Assembly: GCA_035934555.1 (NCBI GenBank)
Contig: DASYXT010000133.1
Coordinates: 8,993 to 72,992, forward strand
From: DASYXT01 sp035934555
GTDB lineage: Bacteria; Verrucomicrobiota; Verrucomicrobiia; Limisphaerales; UBA8199
Reading direction: 5' to 3'
Length of the DNA: 64,000 nt
Below are positions 52,295 to 60,463 of this stretch, one piece after another. Within the stretch, counting starts at the first letter, position 1; every line of letters begins with the position of its first letter. The notes beneath the pieces were generated by a model. That model was not told where the DNA came from and ran no database searches. It saw only the letters and a list, made by a program, of their open reading frames with translations. Made by a program: the position numbers and the translations under genes.

Positions 52295-53428
52295 TCAATC
52301 ACTTTGAAACATCAATCGGTGGTTCTCTACCTTGACCGCCCGGCCCTGTGACTGCGCAGAAGCCAGGCAAGCCTGCATAACCGCCTGGGTTTTCATAGCC
52401 ATGTCGGGCCAAAGTGTGTTGAGTTTGCCGGACAGCACCTGCTCGGCAAACTGGCGGAAAAGGCAGCTCTCCTGGGCCGTCGGATGGCTGTGACTGTGTT
52501 CTTCGGCCTCAAACCGCCGCAACCCGGGCTGCATCTCAAAATCGCACCCGCGAACCTCGAAGAACGCGTTGCCGGTCTCGAACCCGATTCTTTCTCCTGT
52601 GAACGGCAGCACAAAGTCCGGCAGGCGAAGGTGCCCGTGGTCGCCACTCACAATGGCCCATTGCTCCAGGTCGGTCACAAAGGAACAGTAGAAGGTGCTG
52701 GTGACGCCGCCGTCGAAAAACAGTTCGGCTGAGAATTCGGTGGGCACAGGGTTCTGGCTTGTTTGGTATTTGAAATCAGAAAGCATTTGGCCGGTGACTC
52801 GTTCGGGTAGGTTCAAATTCATGGTCCACAGCGCGAACCGGATGCAGTACCAGCCGAGATCGCCCAGGCAGCCGAAAGGTTCCAGTTCGCCACGCGCGCG
52901 GATATTCGACCCATAGAAATCTTCCGGCGCATAGAAAGTGAAAGCCGAAGTGATGCGGCGGATGCGACCAACCGTGTTGCCGTCGTCGAGGACCTCACGA
53001 ATGCGCTCGAGACGGCGGCTGTGCACGAACATGACCCCATCCATAAACTGGACGTGGTTTTGGCGGCAGGCCTCGGTCATCTCGCTCAACTCGGCCAGGC
53101 TGGTCGCACAAGGCTTTTCGCAGACAACATGCTTACCCGCCGCGGCGGCGCGTTTGACCCATTGACCACGCAACGCAGTCGGCAGTGGGATATAAACCGC
53201 ATCGACCTCCGCGGCGGTGATGAGTTCCTCGTAACTTCCCAGCGCCCTGGGCCGTGGCTCAAAGGGCGCCTGGGCCTGGCATTCGGCGATGAATTGCCGG
53301 CTTTTGTCGAGACTGCGACTGGCCACCGCTGCGACCCGGCCGTTGCCGGAATTCCAAATAGCCTTCCAGTTTTTGCGTGCAATATTGGCGGCGCCCAAAA
53401 TCCCCCAGCGCAGTTTTGTTTTGTCCAT
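52295..53428 (-). CDS. Gfo/Idh/MocA-family oxidoreductase (cytoplasmic)
   Basis: The 377-residue enzyme has no export signal. It starts KLRWGILGAANIARKNWKAI (Rossmann NAD(P) site), then VDAVYIPLPTALRGQW and CEKPCATSLAELSEM, the conserved EKP lysine. The C-terminal domain contains LGDLGWYCIRFALW, which includes the substrate-site region of dimeric dihydrodiol/glucose-fructose-type dehydrogenases. Unlike the two exported homologues in this window, it should act in the cytoplasm. It is 40 bases from the double-CDGSH gene on the same strand. Confidence 0.9.
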   Translation of the reverse strand: MDKTKLRWGILGAANIARKNWKAIWNSGNGRVAAVASRSLDKSRQFIAECQAQAPFEPRPRALGSYEELITAAEVDAVYIPLPTALRGQWVKRAAAAGKHVVCEKPCATSLAELSEMTEACRQNHVQFMDGVMFVHSRRLERIREVLDDGNTVGRIRRITSAFTFYAPEDFYGSNIRARGELEPFGCLGDLGWYCIRFALWTMNLNLPERVTGQMLSDFKYQTSQNPVPTEFSAELFFDGGVTSTFYCSFVTDLEQWAIVSGDHGHLRLPDFVLPFTGERIGFETGNAFFEVRGCDFEMQPGLRRFEAEEHSHSHPTAQESCLFRQFAEQVLSGKLNTLWPDMAMKTQAVMQACLASAQSQGRAVKVENHRLMFQSD

Positions 53429-53610
53429 AGGCCCGCCAGCGAATCAATCAGGTTTGTGCTCGCGTGGCAAGAGGGTGTGATGGCCCATCATGGTTGCGAC
53501 GGGTTTTCGCTGGTTGAAGACGCGCACGTGGTCGCGTTCAACGTGGCCTCAGGACGATACGCCAGGCAAAGGCCTGATGGCAACGCACTCCTTGGTACAA
53601 TCTCGACAGA

Positions 53611-54129
53611 CATGATGTTTCCCGGCTTTAGACCTCGACGGATAAGGCCTCGCTTATGCATATGCTGGAGCGCTGTGCAAACGAGACTTGCAATGCCAGC
53701 GCGTCCCTTTCCGGAAGCGCCGGATTCGTGCTGAGCAAATGTTACAAAGTGCAGCCGCGCAGATATTCAGTGACAATGTAGGGACGGCTTTTCGTTTCGA
53801 GCGGCAGGAATTTCAGGATGAATGGATGATCGAGCTTGCGTCCGATTTCCTCCTCGCGTTGAAAACGGGAAAAGAAATTGGGATCCGCCTCATATCGCAT
53901 GTGTGGCACTTTAATCGCAACAGGCTGGTCACCTTCTCGAAGATTTTTGGCTTTGAAAATCGTGGCCATCCCACTGTTGCCGATCTGCTCACCCAGTAAG
54001 AAACCGACCATCAAGCGTCTGGCCGGGGCGCAGGCTGAGGTCAAAGTACGGCTCCACCGGCTCGTGGTGCTCGGGTACTTCCCAAAAACACTGATCTCTG
54101 TTGGCAAATCTCCGCCGTTTGAGTTCACG
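53611..54129 (-). pseudogene. Decayed serine/threonine protein kinase
   Basis: Kinase sequence is spread over three frames. One frame encodes EPVEPYFDLSLRPGQTLDGR. The next encodes GEQIGNSGMATIFKAKNL, VAIKVP (VAIK lysine), FSRFQREEEIGRKLDHPFI and IVTEYLRGCTL, then an in-frame stop at 53742-53744. Continuing past it gives HLLSTNPALPERDAL, then a shift to TALQHMHKRGLIRRGLKPGN, where the HRDLKPxN catalytic loop has become RRGLKPGN. So there are at least two frameshifts, one stop and a lost catalytic aspartate. No DFG region was found downstream. The rest of the 53429-54368 gap holds nothing recognisable. Confidence 0.75.
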
Positions 54130-54368
54130 TCAAATTGGAGCAGCCGCCCCATGGAACATATCCGGACCTCGTCGTCCGTGCTCCTGTTTCATTAGCGCTA
54201 ATATCCTTACTTTTAACGACACGACAACGTGCCCTTCCTGAGCTAGAAAGGAGGCCAGTTCGCAGAAGCAGCACCTTTGAGCGATCAGTGAAAACGACGT
54301 CTTTTTTAAGCCGGCAGCGCCGAACCATGCGCCGCCCAAGCCGCGGCATGAGGGAATCCAACCTGCAC

Positions 54369-57300
54369 ATGACGGATGACGACGGGAGGTTTTTCAGGCG
54401 CAGCTTCAGCGGGTTGTTGCTTGGCTTGTTGCTGCTGGCCGGGCCGGCCTGGGCCAGCGACAACCAACTCATCTTCACCGAGTACACCAACGTCCTCTGG
54501 GGCACACGCACTTACAATAACGGCTGGCAGGACTACGGTGGAGTGCCGTTCTACGTTACGAATAATCCGGTCCATTCCGGCACCAACGCCCTCTGCCTGG
54601 CGCCGAACGGAACCTCCCAGAAGTTGCATTTCGTCCACGGCGCCTTTGATACCTCGATCTACACGAACCTGACCTTCTGGATCAACGGCGGCGCGAGCGG
54701 CGGCCAGGCGCTCTCGGTCGGCGCCACGCTGAGCGGAACGGAGCAAGCCACCCAGAGCGTCGGCCCAGCGCCCACCAATTCATGGAAGCAAGTGACCGTC
54801 TCGCTGGCTTCTCTGGGCGTTGCCAATAAAACTAATTTCGACGGCTTGTACTTCCATGTGAGTTTTGGCACCGTCCAGCCGCCGGTTTACCTGGATGACA
54901 TCTCGCTGGTCGCCGCGGCGCCTCCCGCCACGGTCCACCTGAGCGTCAACGCCGCCCAGACGGTGCGCACGGTGGATGCCAAGGTCTTTGGCCTCAACCA
55001 GGTTGCCTGGGACGGCAACGTGGACAGCGCGGAGTCCATTGCCCTGATGAACGAGCTGGGCGGCCCCTGCCTGCGCTGGCCGGGCGGCAGTTGGGGCGAC
55101 GGCTATCACTGGACCAATGAGAACGTGATGTCCGGCTCCACTTACCGAGGCTGGGGTTCTTTCTCGGCCAATTTCATTCGACTGGCCACCAACACGCACG
55201 CTCAGGCCTTCATCATCTGCAATTACGGCAGCAGCGACGGCGACGAGGCGGCTTATGGGGTCCGTATGTTCAACATCACCAATCACTGCGGCTTCAAGTA
55301 TTGGGAGATCGGCAACGAAGTGGGCGGCAGTTGGGAAATGGACTGGAACACTAATGCTCCCTGGGTTGCGCATGACCCCTGGACCTACGCGATGCGTTTC
55401 ACCAATTACTACGCCAAAATGAAGGCGGCCGATCCGACCATCAAAATCGGCGCAGTGATTGACATTACTGAGGACGGCACGGTCAACAATCATAACCATC
55501 CGGTGGTCAATCCGCGCACGGGCGTCACCCACTATGGTTGGACCCCGGTCATGCTCACGTACATGCGCAGCAACAATTGCCTGCCGGATTTCGTCATCGA
55601 TCACAAGTATCCGCCGGTCGATGGCGACACTGGCAATTTGCTTTTTTACAATACCTGGAAGAACGAAATCGCGGGCGTGCGCCAGATGCTCAACGATTAC
55701 CTGGGCAGCGCCGCTACCAATATCACCATCGAAAACACCGAAAGCGGCACCGGCGGTGATAAACAATGCGTCAGCCTCGTGGGCGGCCTCCAATACGCCG
55801 ATGACGTCGGCCAGATCCTGCAGACCGAAGCCAACTCCCGGGTCTGGTGGGACACCCGCAACGGCCAGGGCAGCGTCACCAACTGCGACAATGCCCTCTA
55901 CGGCTGGCGCACCGACAATTACGGCTATTACTACGACGACGGAGGTATTGTCTATAACCAGGGCTATCCCACCAACCGCTATCCCACCGCTTGGGTCGCC
56001 AAGCTCTTGGCCCGCTTTGCCGCCGGCGGCGACCAGGTAGTCAGCACCGGTTCCGATTTCTCCTTATTGGCCGCTTACGCCGTCAAACGCACCAATGGTT
56101 CGCTCTCGCTGCTGGTACTTAACAAGAGCTCCGCGTCCTCGCTCAACGCGGCGATTGCCCTCTCAGGTTTCATCCCGTTGTCGAATGCCACAGTCTATTC
56201 CTATGGCATACCCCAGGATGAGACCGCGCGCACTAACGGTCCTGTGCAGAACCTCGACGTCGCCACCAACAGTATTTCGTCCGCGGGCACCAGCTTCAGC
56301 TACACTTTCCCGCCCTACTCGGCGACAGTGCTCTCGCTTCCCTTCAACGCGACCAACATGATCCTGGCGTCCTCGGCCAACCCCTCGATCTACGGCAGTC
56401 CGGTGACGTTCACGGCCACCATTACGACCAATGGCGTTGCGGCCGCAGATGCCACCGGCACCGTCACCTTCCAGGACGCGGGCAACAACATCGGCACCGG
56501 CTCGGTCAGCGGCGGTCAGGCCACCCTGGCCGTCAGCACGCTCTCGGCCGGCACCCACTCCATTACCGCCGCTTACGGCGGCGATGCGCACTTCCCCGCC
56601 ATCACTTCGAGTGCCCTGTCGCAACTCGTCAACCCATTGCCGGTCGTGCTTTCGGGCAGCAGAGTGTATGACGGTACGAGCAACATCTCCGCCGCCAATC
56701 TCACCATCGCCAACTTGGTGGGCACGGACAATGTCACCTTGAGCGGCGCGGGGATGCTGGCCTCAAAGGACGTCGGCTCGCAGGCCATTACAGCCAGCAC
56801 AAACCTGTATCTGGCGCCGGCGCTGGTTCAATCCAGTTGGGCGGGCTGGAACTCCTGGGGCCTCTATCCCTGGCTCGGCACCGCCCCGAATTTCGGCAAT
56901 GCCATCCTTTGCGTTATAGCCACGCGCAACACCGCCAGCAACGGTTTTGTGAATAGCGTCTCCTTCCCGGATGTGAACAATTTCACCCGGATCGCCCAGG
57001 CGGTCAACGCAGGCGGCGTGACCTGCGAAATCTGGTATTGCCCCACCGTGAGATCGACCAACAACTTGCTCACCGTCTCCTTTAGCAACCCCAACACCAA
57101 CGCCGTCTGCCTTGTGGCCGAGTACACCAACCTGGTGGCTGCCGGTGCGCTGGATCAAATCGCTGGGGCCGCCAACACCGGCACGGCCGCCGTGACCGGC
57201 GCCACGCCCACGACGACACTGGCCAACGAACTATGGGTTGGCGGCATCGGTTACGCCAACACCAATGCGCTCACCGGCATCTTGAACGGGTTCACTGACG

Positions 57301-58010
57301 TGGCCAGCCAAAGCTCAACTTACCCCGCCACCAACGGTGTGAACCAGGTCACACTCCATCTCCTGGCCAGAGCGGTGACGGCGACTGGCACGGCCAGCTC
57401 GGGCGGCACCATTGGCGCTTCCCAGAGGTGGGCCGGGGCGATCGCCACTTTCAAAGCGGTAAGCGTTCCCAGCGGGCTGATGCTGGCCGGCCCAGCGGCA
57501 GCCAATTACACCCTCACCGGCGCGACCGGCACGGCCACCGTCACCCCGGCTCCTTCGAGTTTGTTGTTGAGCTCGTCGGCCAATCCTTCTCTCCAAGGTT
57601 CAAGTGTGACCTTCACGGCTACCGTCAGTTCGGGCATCGACACACCCTCGGGCACGGTGGTGTTCCTGGCCAACGGCGTGGCCTTTAGCACCAACACGTT
57701 GGTTAGCGGCGTTGCGTCAGCCGCTGATAGTCTGCTGCCGGCGGGGACCAACACCGTTGCGGCCCAATTCGCCGCTCAGGGCAATTACCAGGCCAGCGGC
57801 GCCAGCCTCCAGCAGGTGGTTCGCTCGGCCAGCTTTGTCTTGAGCAGCACCTGGAACGGCTCGCAACTGGCCTTGAGTTGGCCCGCGGGCGGGCTGCTCC
57901 TGGAAGCGCCCACACCTAATGGCCCCTGGACCACCAACACGGCTGGGGCGAGTTCCTGCACCATCACGCCAACAAACGGCATGCAATTCTTCAGGGCGCT
58001 GGTTCCGTGA
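54369..58010 (+). CDS. Large secreted clan GH-A (arabinofuranosidase-like) glycoside hydrolase with Ig and YDG domains
   Basis: The 1213-residue protein begins MTDDDGRFFRRSFSGLLLG with a signal peptide; ATG codons at 54348 and 54327 are alternatives. A carbohydrate-binding-like domain (about 30-180) is followed by a TIM barrel (about 190-650) with YWEIGNEVGG (Glu317, acid/base) and ITIENTESG (Glu455 or Glu458, nucleophile). Then come an Ig-like repeat (about 665-755; SSSANPSIYGSPVTFTA), a YDG domain split into about 757-806 and 1036-1060 by an insert (817-1034), a second Ig-like repeat (about 1062-1145), and a C-terminal strand domain ending FFRALVP. It likely attacks arabinose-containing polymers. 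Confidence 0.8.
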   Translation: MTDDDGRFFRRSFSGLLLGLLLLAGPAWASDNQLIFTEYTNVLWGTRTYNNGWQDYGGVPFYVTNNPVHSGTNALCLAPNGTSQKLHFVHGAFDTSIYTNLTFWINGGASGGQALSVGATLSGTEQATQSVGPAPTNSWKQVTVSLASLGVANKTNFDGLYFHVSFGTVQPPVYLDDISLVAAAPPATVHLSVNAAQTVRTVDAKVFGLNQVAWDGNVDSAESIALMNELGGPCLRWPGGSWGDGYHWTNENVMSGSTYRGWGSFSANFIRLATNTHAQAFIICNYGSSDGDEAAYGVRMFNITNHCGFKYWEIGNEVGGSWEMDWNTNAPWVAHDPWTYAMRFTNYYAKMKAADPTIKIGAVIDITEDGTVNNHNHPVVNPRTGVTHYGWTPVMLTYMRSNNCLPDFVIDHKYPPVDGDTGNLLFYNTWKNEIAGVRQMLNDYLGSAATNITIENTESGTGGDKQCVSLVGGLQYADDVGQILQTEANSRVWWDTRNGQGSVTNCDNALYGWRTDNYGYYYDDGGIVYNQGYPTNRYPTAWVAKLLARFAAGGDQVVSTGSDFSLLAAYAVKRTNGSLSLLVLNKSSASSLNAAIALSGFIPLSNATVYSYGIPQDETARTNGPVQNLDVATNSISSAGTSFSYTFPPYSATVLSLPFNATNMILASSANPSIYGSPVTFTATITTNGVAAADATGTVTFQDAGNNIGTGSVSGGQATLAVSTLSAGTHSITAAYGGDAHFPAITSSALSQLVNPLPVVLSGSRVYDGTSNISAANLTIANLVGTDNVTLSGAGMLASKDVGSQAITASTNLYLAPALVQSSWAGWNSWGLYPWLGTAPNFGNAILCVIATRNTASNGFVNSVSFPDVNNFTRIAQAVNAGGVTCEIWYCPTVRSTNNLLTVSFSNPNTNAVCLVAEYTNLVAAGALDQIAGAANTGTAAVTGATPTTTLANELWVGGIGYANTNALTGILNGFTDVASQSSTYPATNGVNQVTLHLLARAVTATGTASSGGTIGASQRWAGAIATFKAVSVPSGLMLAGPAAANYTLTGATGTATVTPAPSSLLLSSSANPSLQGSSVTFTATVSSGIDTPSGTVVFLANGVAFSTNTLVSGVASAADSLLPAGTNTVAAQFAAQGNYQASGASLQQVVRSASFVLSSTWNGSQLALSWPAGGLLLEAPTPNGPWTTNTAGASSCTITPTNGMQFFRALVP

Positions 58011-58075
58011 AAAATCGATAATCGATGGAAATTGCCTTTTTGGCACGGCATTGAGGACGCTGCTCGGGATGAAAA

Positions 58076-58327
58076 TCATCCCGTCTGCACTTTCTCGACC
58101 GACCAGGTCCCATTTGAGTAGTGCCAGGTCTCCTCGTGCTCGACACCATCGGCTCCTCGATAACGATACGTATGATCCGCATGGGGGTGTCCAAACCTAA
58201 GGAGGAACGATGCTGTTGCTTTGGGGAGCGTGCCCCGCTCCGGGCGCCGTGGTTGGCGTCCCCGCCAACCACTTCCGGGTCGTGAATTGGACTCACCATT
58301 GCGGGCCCCCCACGAGCGAGATGCCAA
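58076..58327 (-). CDS. Possible short orphan gene or gene remnant
   Basis: In the 414-base gap between the glycoside hydrolase and the porin there is an 83-codon frame. Its C-terminal half (GHPHADHTYRYRGADGVEHE, then ETWHYSNGTWSVEKV) looks protein-like, with many aromatic residues. Its N-terminal half lies over a palindromic repeat and is not convincing. It may be the tail of a lost gene or a start-less fragment. No function is assigned. Confidence 0.3.
   Translation of the reverse strand: MASRSWGARNGESNSRPGSGWRGRQPRRPERGTLPKATASFLLRFGHPHADHTYRYRGADGVEHEETWHYSNGTWSVEKVQTG
58249..58272. repeat. 10-bp perfect inverted repeat (hairpin)
   Basis: GTGGTTGGCG and CGCCAACCAC are exact complements around a 4-base loop, TCCC. 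There is no T-run. It lies within the 58011-58424 gap and has the form of a REP-like palindrome. Apart from this and the weak frame at 58076-58327, nothing else in the gap was recognised. Confidence 0.5.
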
Positions 58328-58424
58328 CCAAAGAAAGAATTACGCATTGCGGCTCAAGGCTATTCCTCGAAAATGCGGCCAGGAGCGGCAGCTTATCCGC
58401 GCAATTTTACTGATGTGCTGAGAC

Positions 58425-59807
58425 TCAAAACGTCCAGTGAAGACGGGCGCCGAAAACCGAGACCGGACCGCGGTCGCGGTTAAATGCAGGGTGGTTCACG
58501 AATTGGTAGTCGAGGGACGCGTGGATAGTTTTCCAAAGGCCAAAGTCGTAATAGGTTTCGAGGATCTGCTCCCAGCCGTAGGTGAGGGCGCCGTCGCCAG
58601 CGAGGATGCCGAGGCCGCCGGCGGCGAAGAATTCCTGGTGCACTTTGGAGATGCCGTTGAGGGCCCCGGCCAGGCCGAACGTGTCGTTGGGCCGTCGCCA
58701 GTATTCGCCTCTGACGCTCAGCCCGAGGGTGGCGGTGCGGTCCACATCGCTGAAAACCCAGGCCTCGTTGTTGCCGTCGCTCCAACCGATGCGGGAGAAG
58801 ACACCGATGTTCTTCACTATCTCCTGTTCGATGTTGAGGCCGAAGCCGTATTTGTATCTGTAATCCCTGGTAGCGACGATGTCGGCGGGTAGTCCTGTAT
58901 GCTGGGCAATGTCCACGGCTTGCTGGTAGCTGCCCATGTTGGCGCGATTGACGAACGCGAGGAGGCGGACAGTGCCAGGGTGACTGTTGAAGTAGTAGCG
59001 GCGTTCGAACTCCGTGACCATCCCCCATGCTTCCAGAAATGGGCCGCTTTGTGCGGAGCTGTCATACGGCCACTTGAGAATGCGGTCTTCGGTGGTGAGT
59101 CCGTTTGATTCGCTGGGCATTTGAAAGAAGCCGTAGCGCAGCGTCCATTTGGGCTGGTTCAGTTCGGCGGCGAAACCGGTGATGTAGCCGAGACTGTCCC
59201 CAGGGTAATCCCAAGCCTGGTTCGCCATGAATGCCCAGCCCATAAACTGAGAGCGGGAATCGTTGGCGTAGGTGTTGTTGTCGAAAATGTCCTTGGCGCT
59301 TATTCGGCCGACAGTGAGGGTGACGCGGGAGATGTCGCGCTTGCCGGCAAGCTGGAGTTGGTCGTCTTCGACCGTTTCCTGCTCGCCGCCCAAACCGAGG
59401 GTCTGACGGATGAAGAGGCGGCTGATAGAGCCGTTGGGGACATCGGTGCCGAGACGGAAGGCTTCCCCGTTGGGGAAACCATCGATGCCGTGGGCATCGG
59501 AGAAGCCGAAGCCCTGCCACATGAGACCGTCCACGTGGAATTCGGCCCCGTGCCACAGGCGGACGCCAAAAAGGAGGTCGAGGGAGACGGTTTCTTTAAC
59601 TTCGCCGGAGGCGCTGAGACTGTTGGCGCCGGAATAGGGTGAAGTGATGCCCGGATGGTACTGGACGATGGCGGTGTTTTGGCCGTGGAAATTCCAAAGC
59701 TGTTCGACTTCCTGTGCTGGGGCATTGGTCGAGAGCTCCTGCGCCAGGACGGTGCCGGCGGCGAGGCAGACAGCGAGGGTCAGGATAGTTTGGCGGGGGT
59801 TTGGCAC
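58425..59807 (-). CDS. OprB-family carbohydrate-selective porin
   Basis: The protein is 460 residues with a signal peptide (PNPRQTILTLAVCLAAGTVL) if translation begins at a GTG at 59807; the frame is open back to an ATG at 59888. The mature part is made of amphipathic beta strands ending in Phe (FGARLHWTF). FDNNTYANDSRSQFMGWAF, GYGF/YGFFQMPSESNG-like strands and GLSVRGEYWRRPND are typical of OprB. It would allow diffusion of sugars or other solutes across the outer membrane. A CTT(A/C)AG repeat site lies upstream at 60191-60247. Confidence 0.85.
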   Translation of the reverse strand: MPNPRQTILTLAVCLAAGTVLAQELSTNAPAQEVEQLWNFHGQNTAIVQYHPGITSPYSGANSLSASGEVKETVSLDLLFGVRLWHGAEFHVDGLMWQGFGFSDAHGIDGFPNGEAFRLGTDVPNGSISRLFIRQTLGLGGEQETVEDDQLQLAGKRDISRVTLTVGRISAKDIFDNNTYANDSRSQFMGWAFMANQAWDYPGDSLGYITGFAAELNQPKWTLRYGFFQMPSESNGLTTEDRILKWPYDSSAQSGPFLEAWGMVTEFERRYYFNSHPGTVRLLAFVNRANMGSYQQAVDIAQHTGLPADIVATRDYRYKYGFGLNIEQEIVKNIGVFSRIGWSDGNNEAWVFSDVDRTATLGLSVRGEYWRRPNDTFGLAGALNGISKVHQEFFAAGGLGILAGDGALTYGWEQILETYYDFGLWKTIHASLDYQFVNHPAFNRDRGPVSVFGARLHWTF

Positions 59808-59820
59808 GCGTAGCAAGCTG

Positions 59821-60120
59821 TTAGGAACTGAATGCCAATGCAGCCAGGGTAAGCCCAGGTGCCGCCTTCCTTGGTTCACTGACAACATTCGTCAGACTCG
59901 AGTGTTGCTCCAACTCGCGCAGGCGCTGTTCCCGCCGCATAATCGCCATCTGCGTGTAAAGCTGTCCCCGCCATTCCTTAAAGCAAGGACGAATCCGCGT
60001 TAACGCAGGTGCCGCGGCATCGGTAATGTCCGCTGAGGTCAACGCTCTCATATCCTGCTTCGCGCCTCTGCTAACATGGCGATGCCTGCTTTGTGCTTTT
60101 TCGAGGAGGACCGTTTGCAT
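59821..60120 (-). CDS. Possible small gene upstream of the porin
   Basis: A 99-codon frame stops 13 bases before the proposed porin start and begins about 70 bases downstream of the CTT(A/C)AG promoter-like site. The product is helical and basic (ALTRIRPCFKEWRGQLYTQM, then REQRLRELEQHS), without signal or membrane segment. No homologue is recognised. It may be real, or just open frame in a GC-rich leader. The 59889-60260 gap otherwise holds the promoter-like site and an 8-bp hairpin at 60164-60182 (GAGTCTGA/TCAGACTC). Confidence 0.3.
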   Translation of the reverse strand: MQTVLLEKAQSRHRHVSRGAKQDMRALTSADITDAAAPALTRIRPCFKEWRGQLYTQMAIMRREQRLRELEQHSSLTNVVSEPRKAAPGLTLAALAFSS

Positions 60121-60190
60121 GTCTATGGCTCCCGCTTGAGCTTGCCTAAAAATCGTTTCGTCGCGAGTCTGATTTTCAGACTCTTCAAGC

Positions 60191-60247
60191 GATACTATCC
60201 CTGTTCCGGCGGGGTGTTACTGAAGATCTCCTGAAGAATTCTTAAGG
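60191..60247 (-). promoter_or_regulatory. OmpR/PhoB-style direct-repeat operator and promoter upstream of the porin
   Basis: On the minus strand, CTTAAG, CTTCAG and CTTCAG (60240-60245, 60230-60235, 60219-60224) are spaced 10 and 11 bases apart, one helical turn each, followed by TAACACCCCGCCGG and a possible -10 hexamer TAGTAT (60191-60196). The same words in the same order occur upstream of the Nramp gene. This is the form of response-regulator binding sites that replace a -35 element. Confidence 0.5.
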
Positions 60248-60260
60248 CTCCGCCGCTGAT

Positions 60261-60446
60261 TTATGGAGCGGTTTTCGGTGACTGGTTCTGGATCGAAGCG
60301 CCCGGGCCATTGGGCTGGCTCGGGTTGCGGGAATGAGAGAAAACACGGACAAATTTCAAACCGATCAGGGCGAGCAGAATCAGCAGGTAAACGCGCAGGG
60401 CCCACAGGGCGATGCGGACCATCGGTGTTGTCTTGATGCGCGGCAT
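60261..60446 (-). CDS. Small single-pass membrane protein
   Basis: The 61-residue protein starts MPRIKTTPMVRIALW and has one strong transmembrane helix (about residues 10-32; ALRVYLLILLALIGLKFVRV), then a polar, Pro/Asn-rich tail. It is 17 bases downstream of the MgtE-N/CBS gene on the same strand, so it is the third gene of the transporter operon. It might be a small regulatory subunit of the transporter, but no family is recognised. Confidence 0.6.
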   Translation of the reverse strand: MPRIKTTPMVRIALWALRVYLLILLALIGLKFVRVFSHSRNPSQPNGPGASIQNQSPKTAP

Positions 60447-60463
60447 AACAATTTTAATCGGCG

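Noticed and set aside
54780..55793. 337-codon minus-strand frame opposite the glycoside hydrolase
   Set aside because: The plus strand carries the catalytic motifs and a consistent domain series; the minus frame lacks any.
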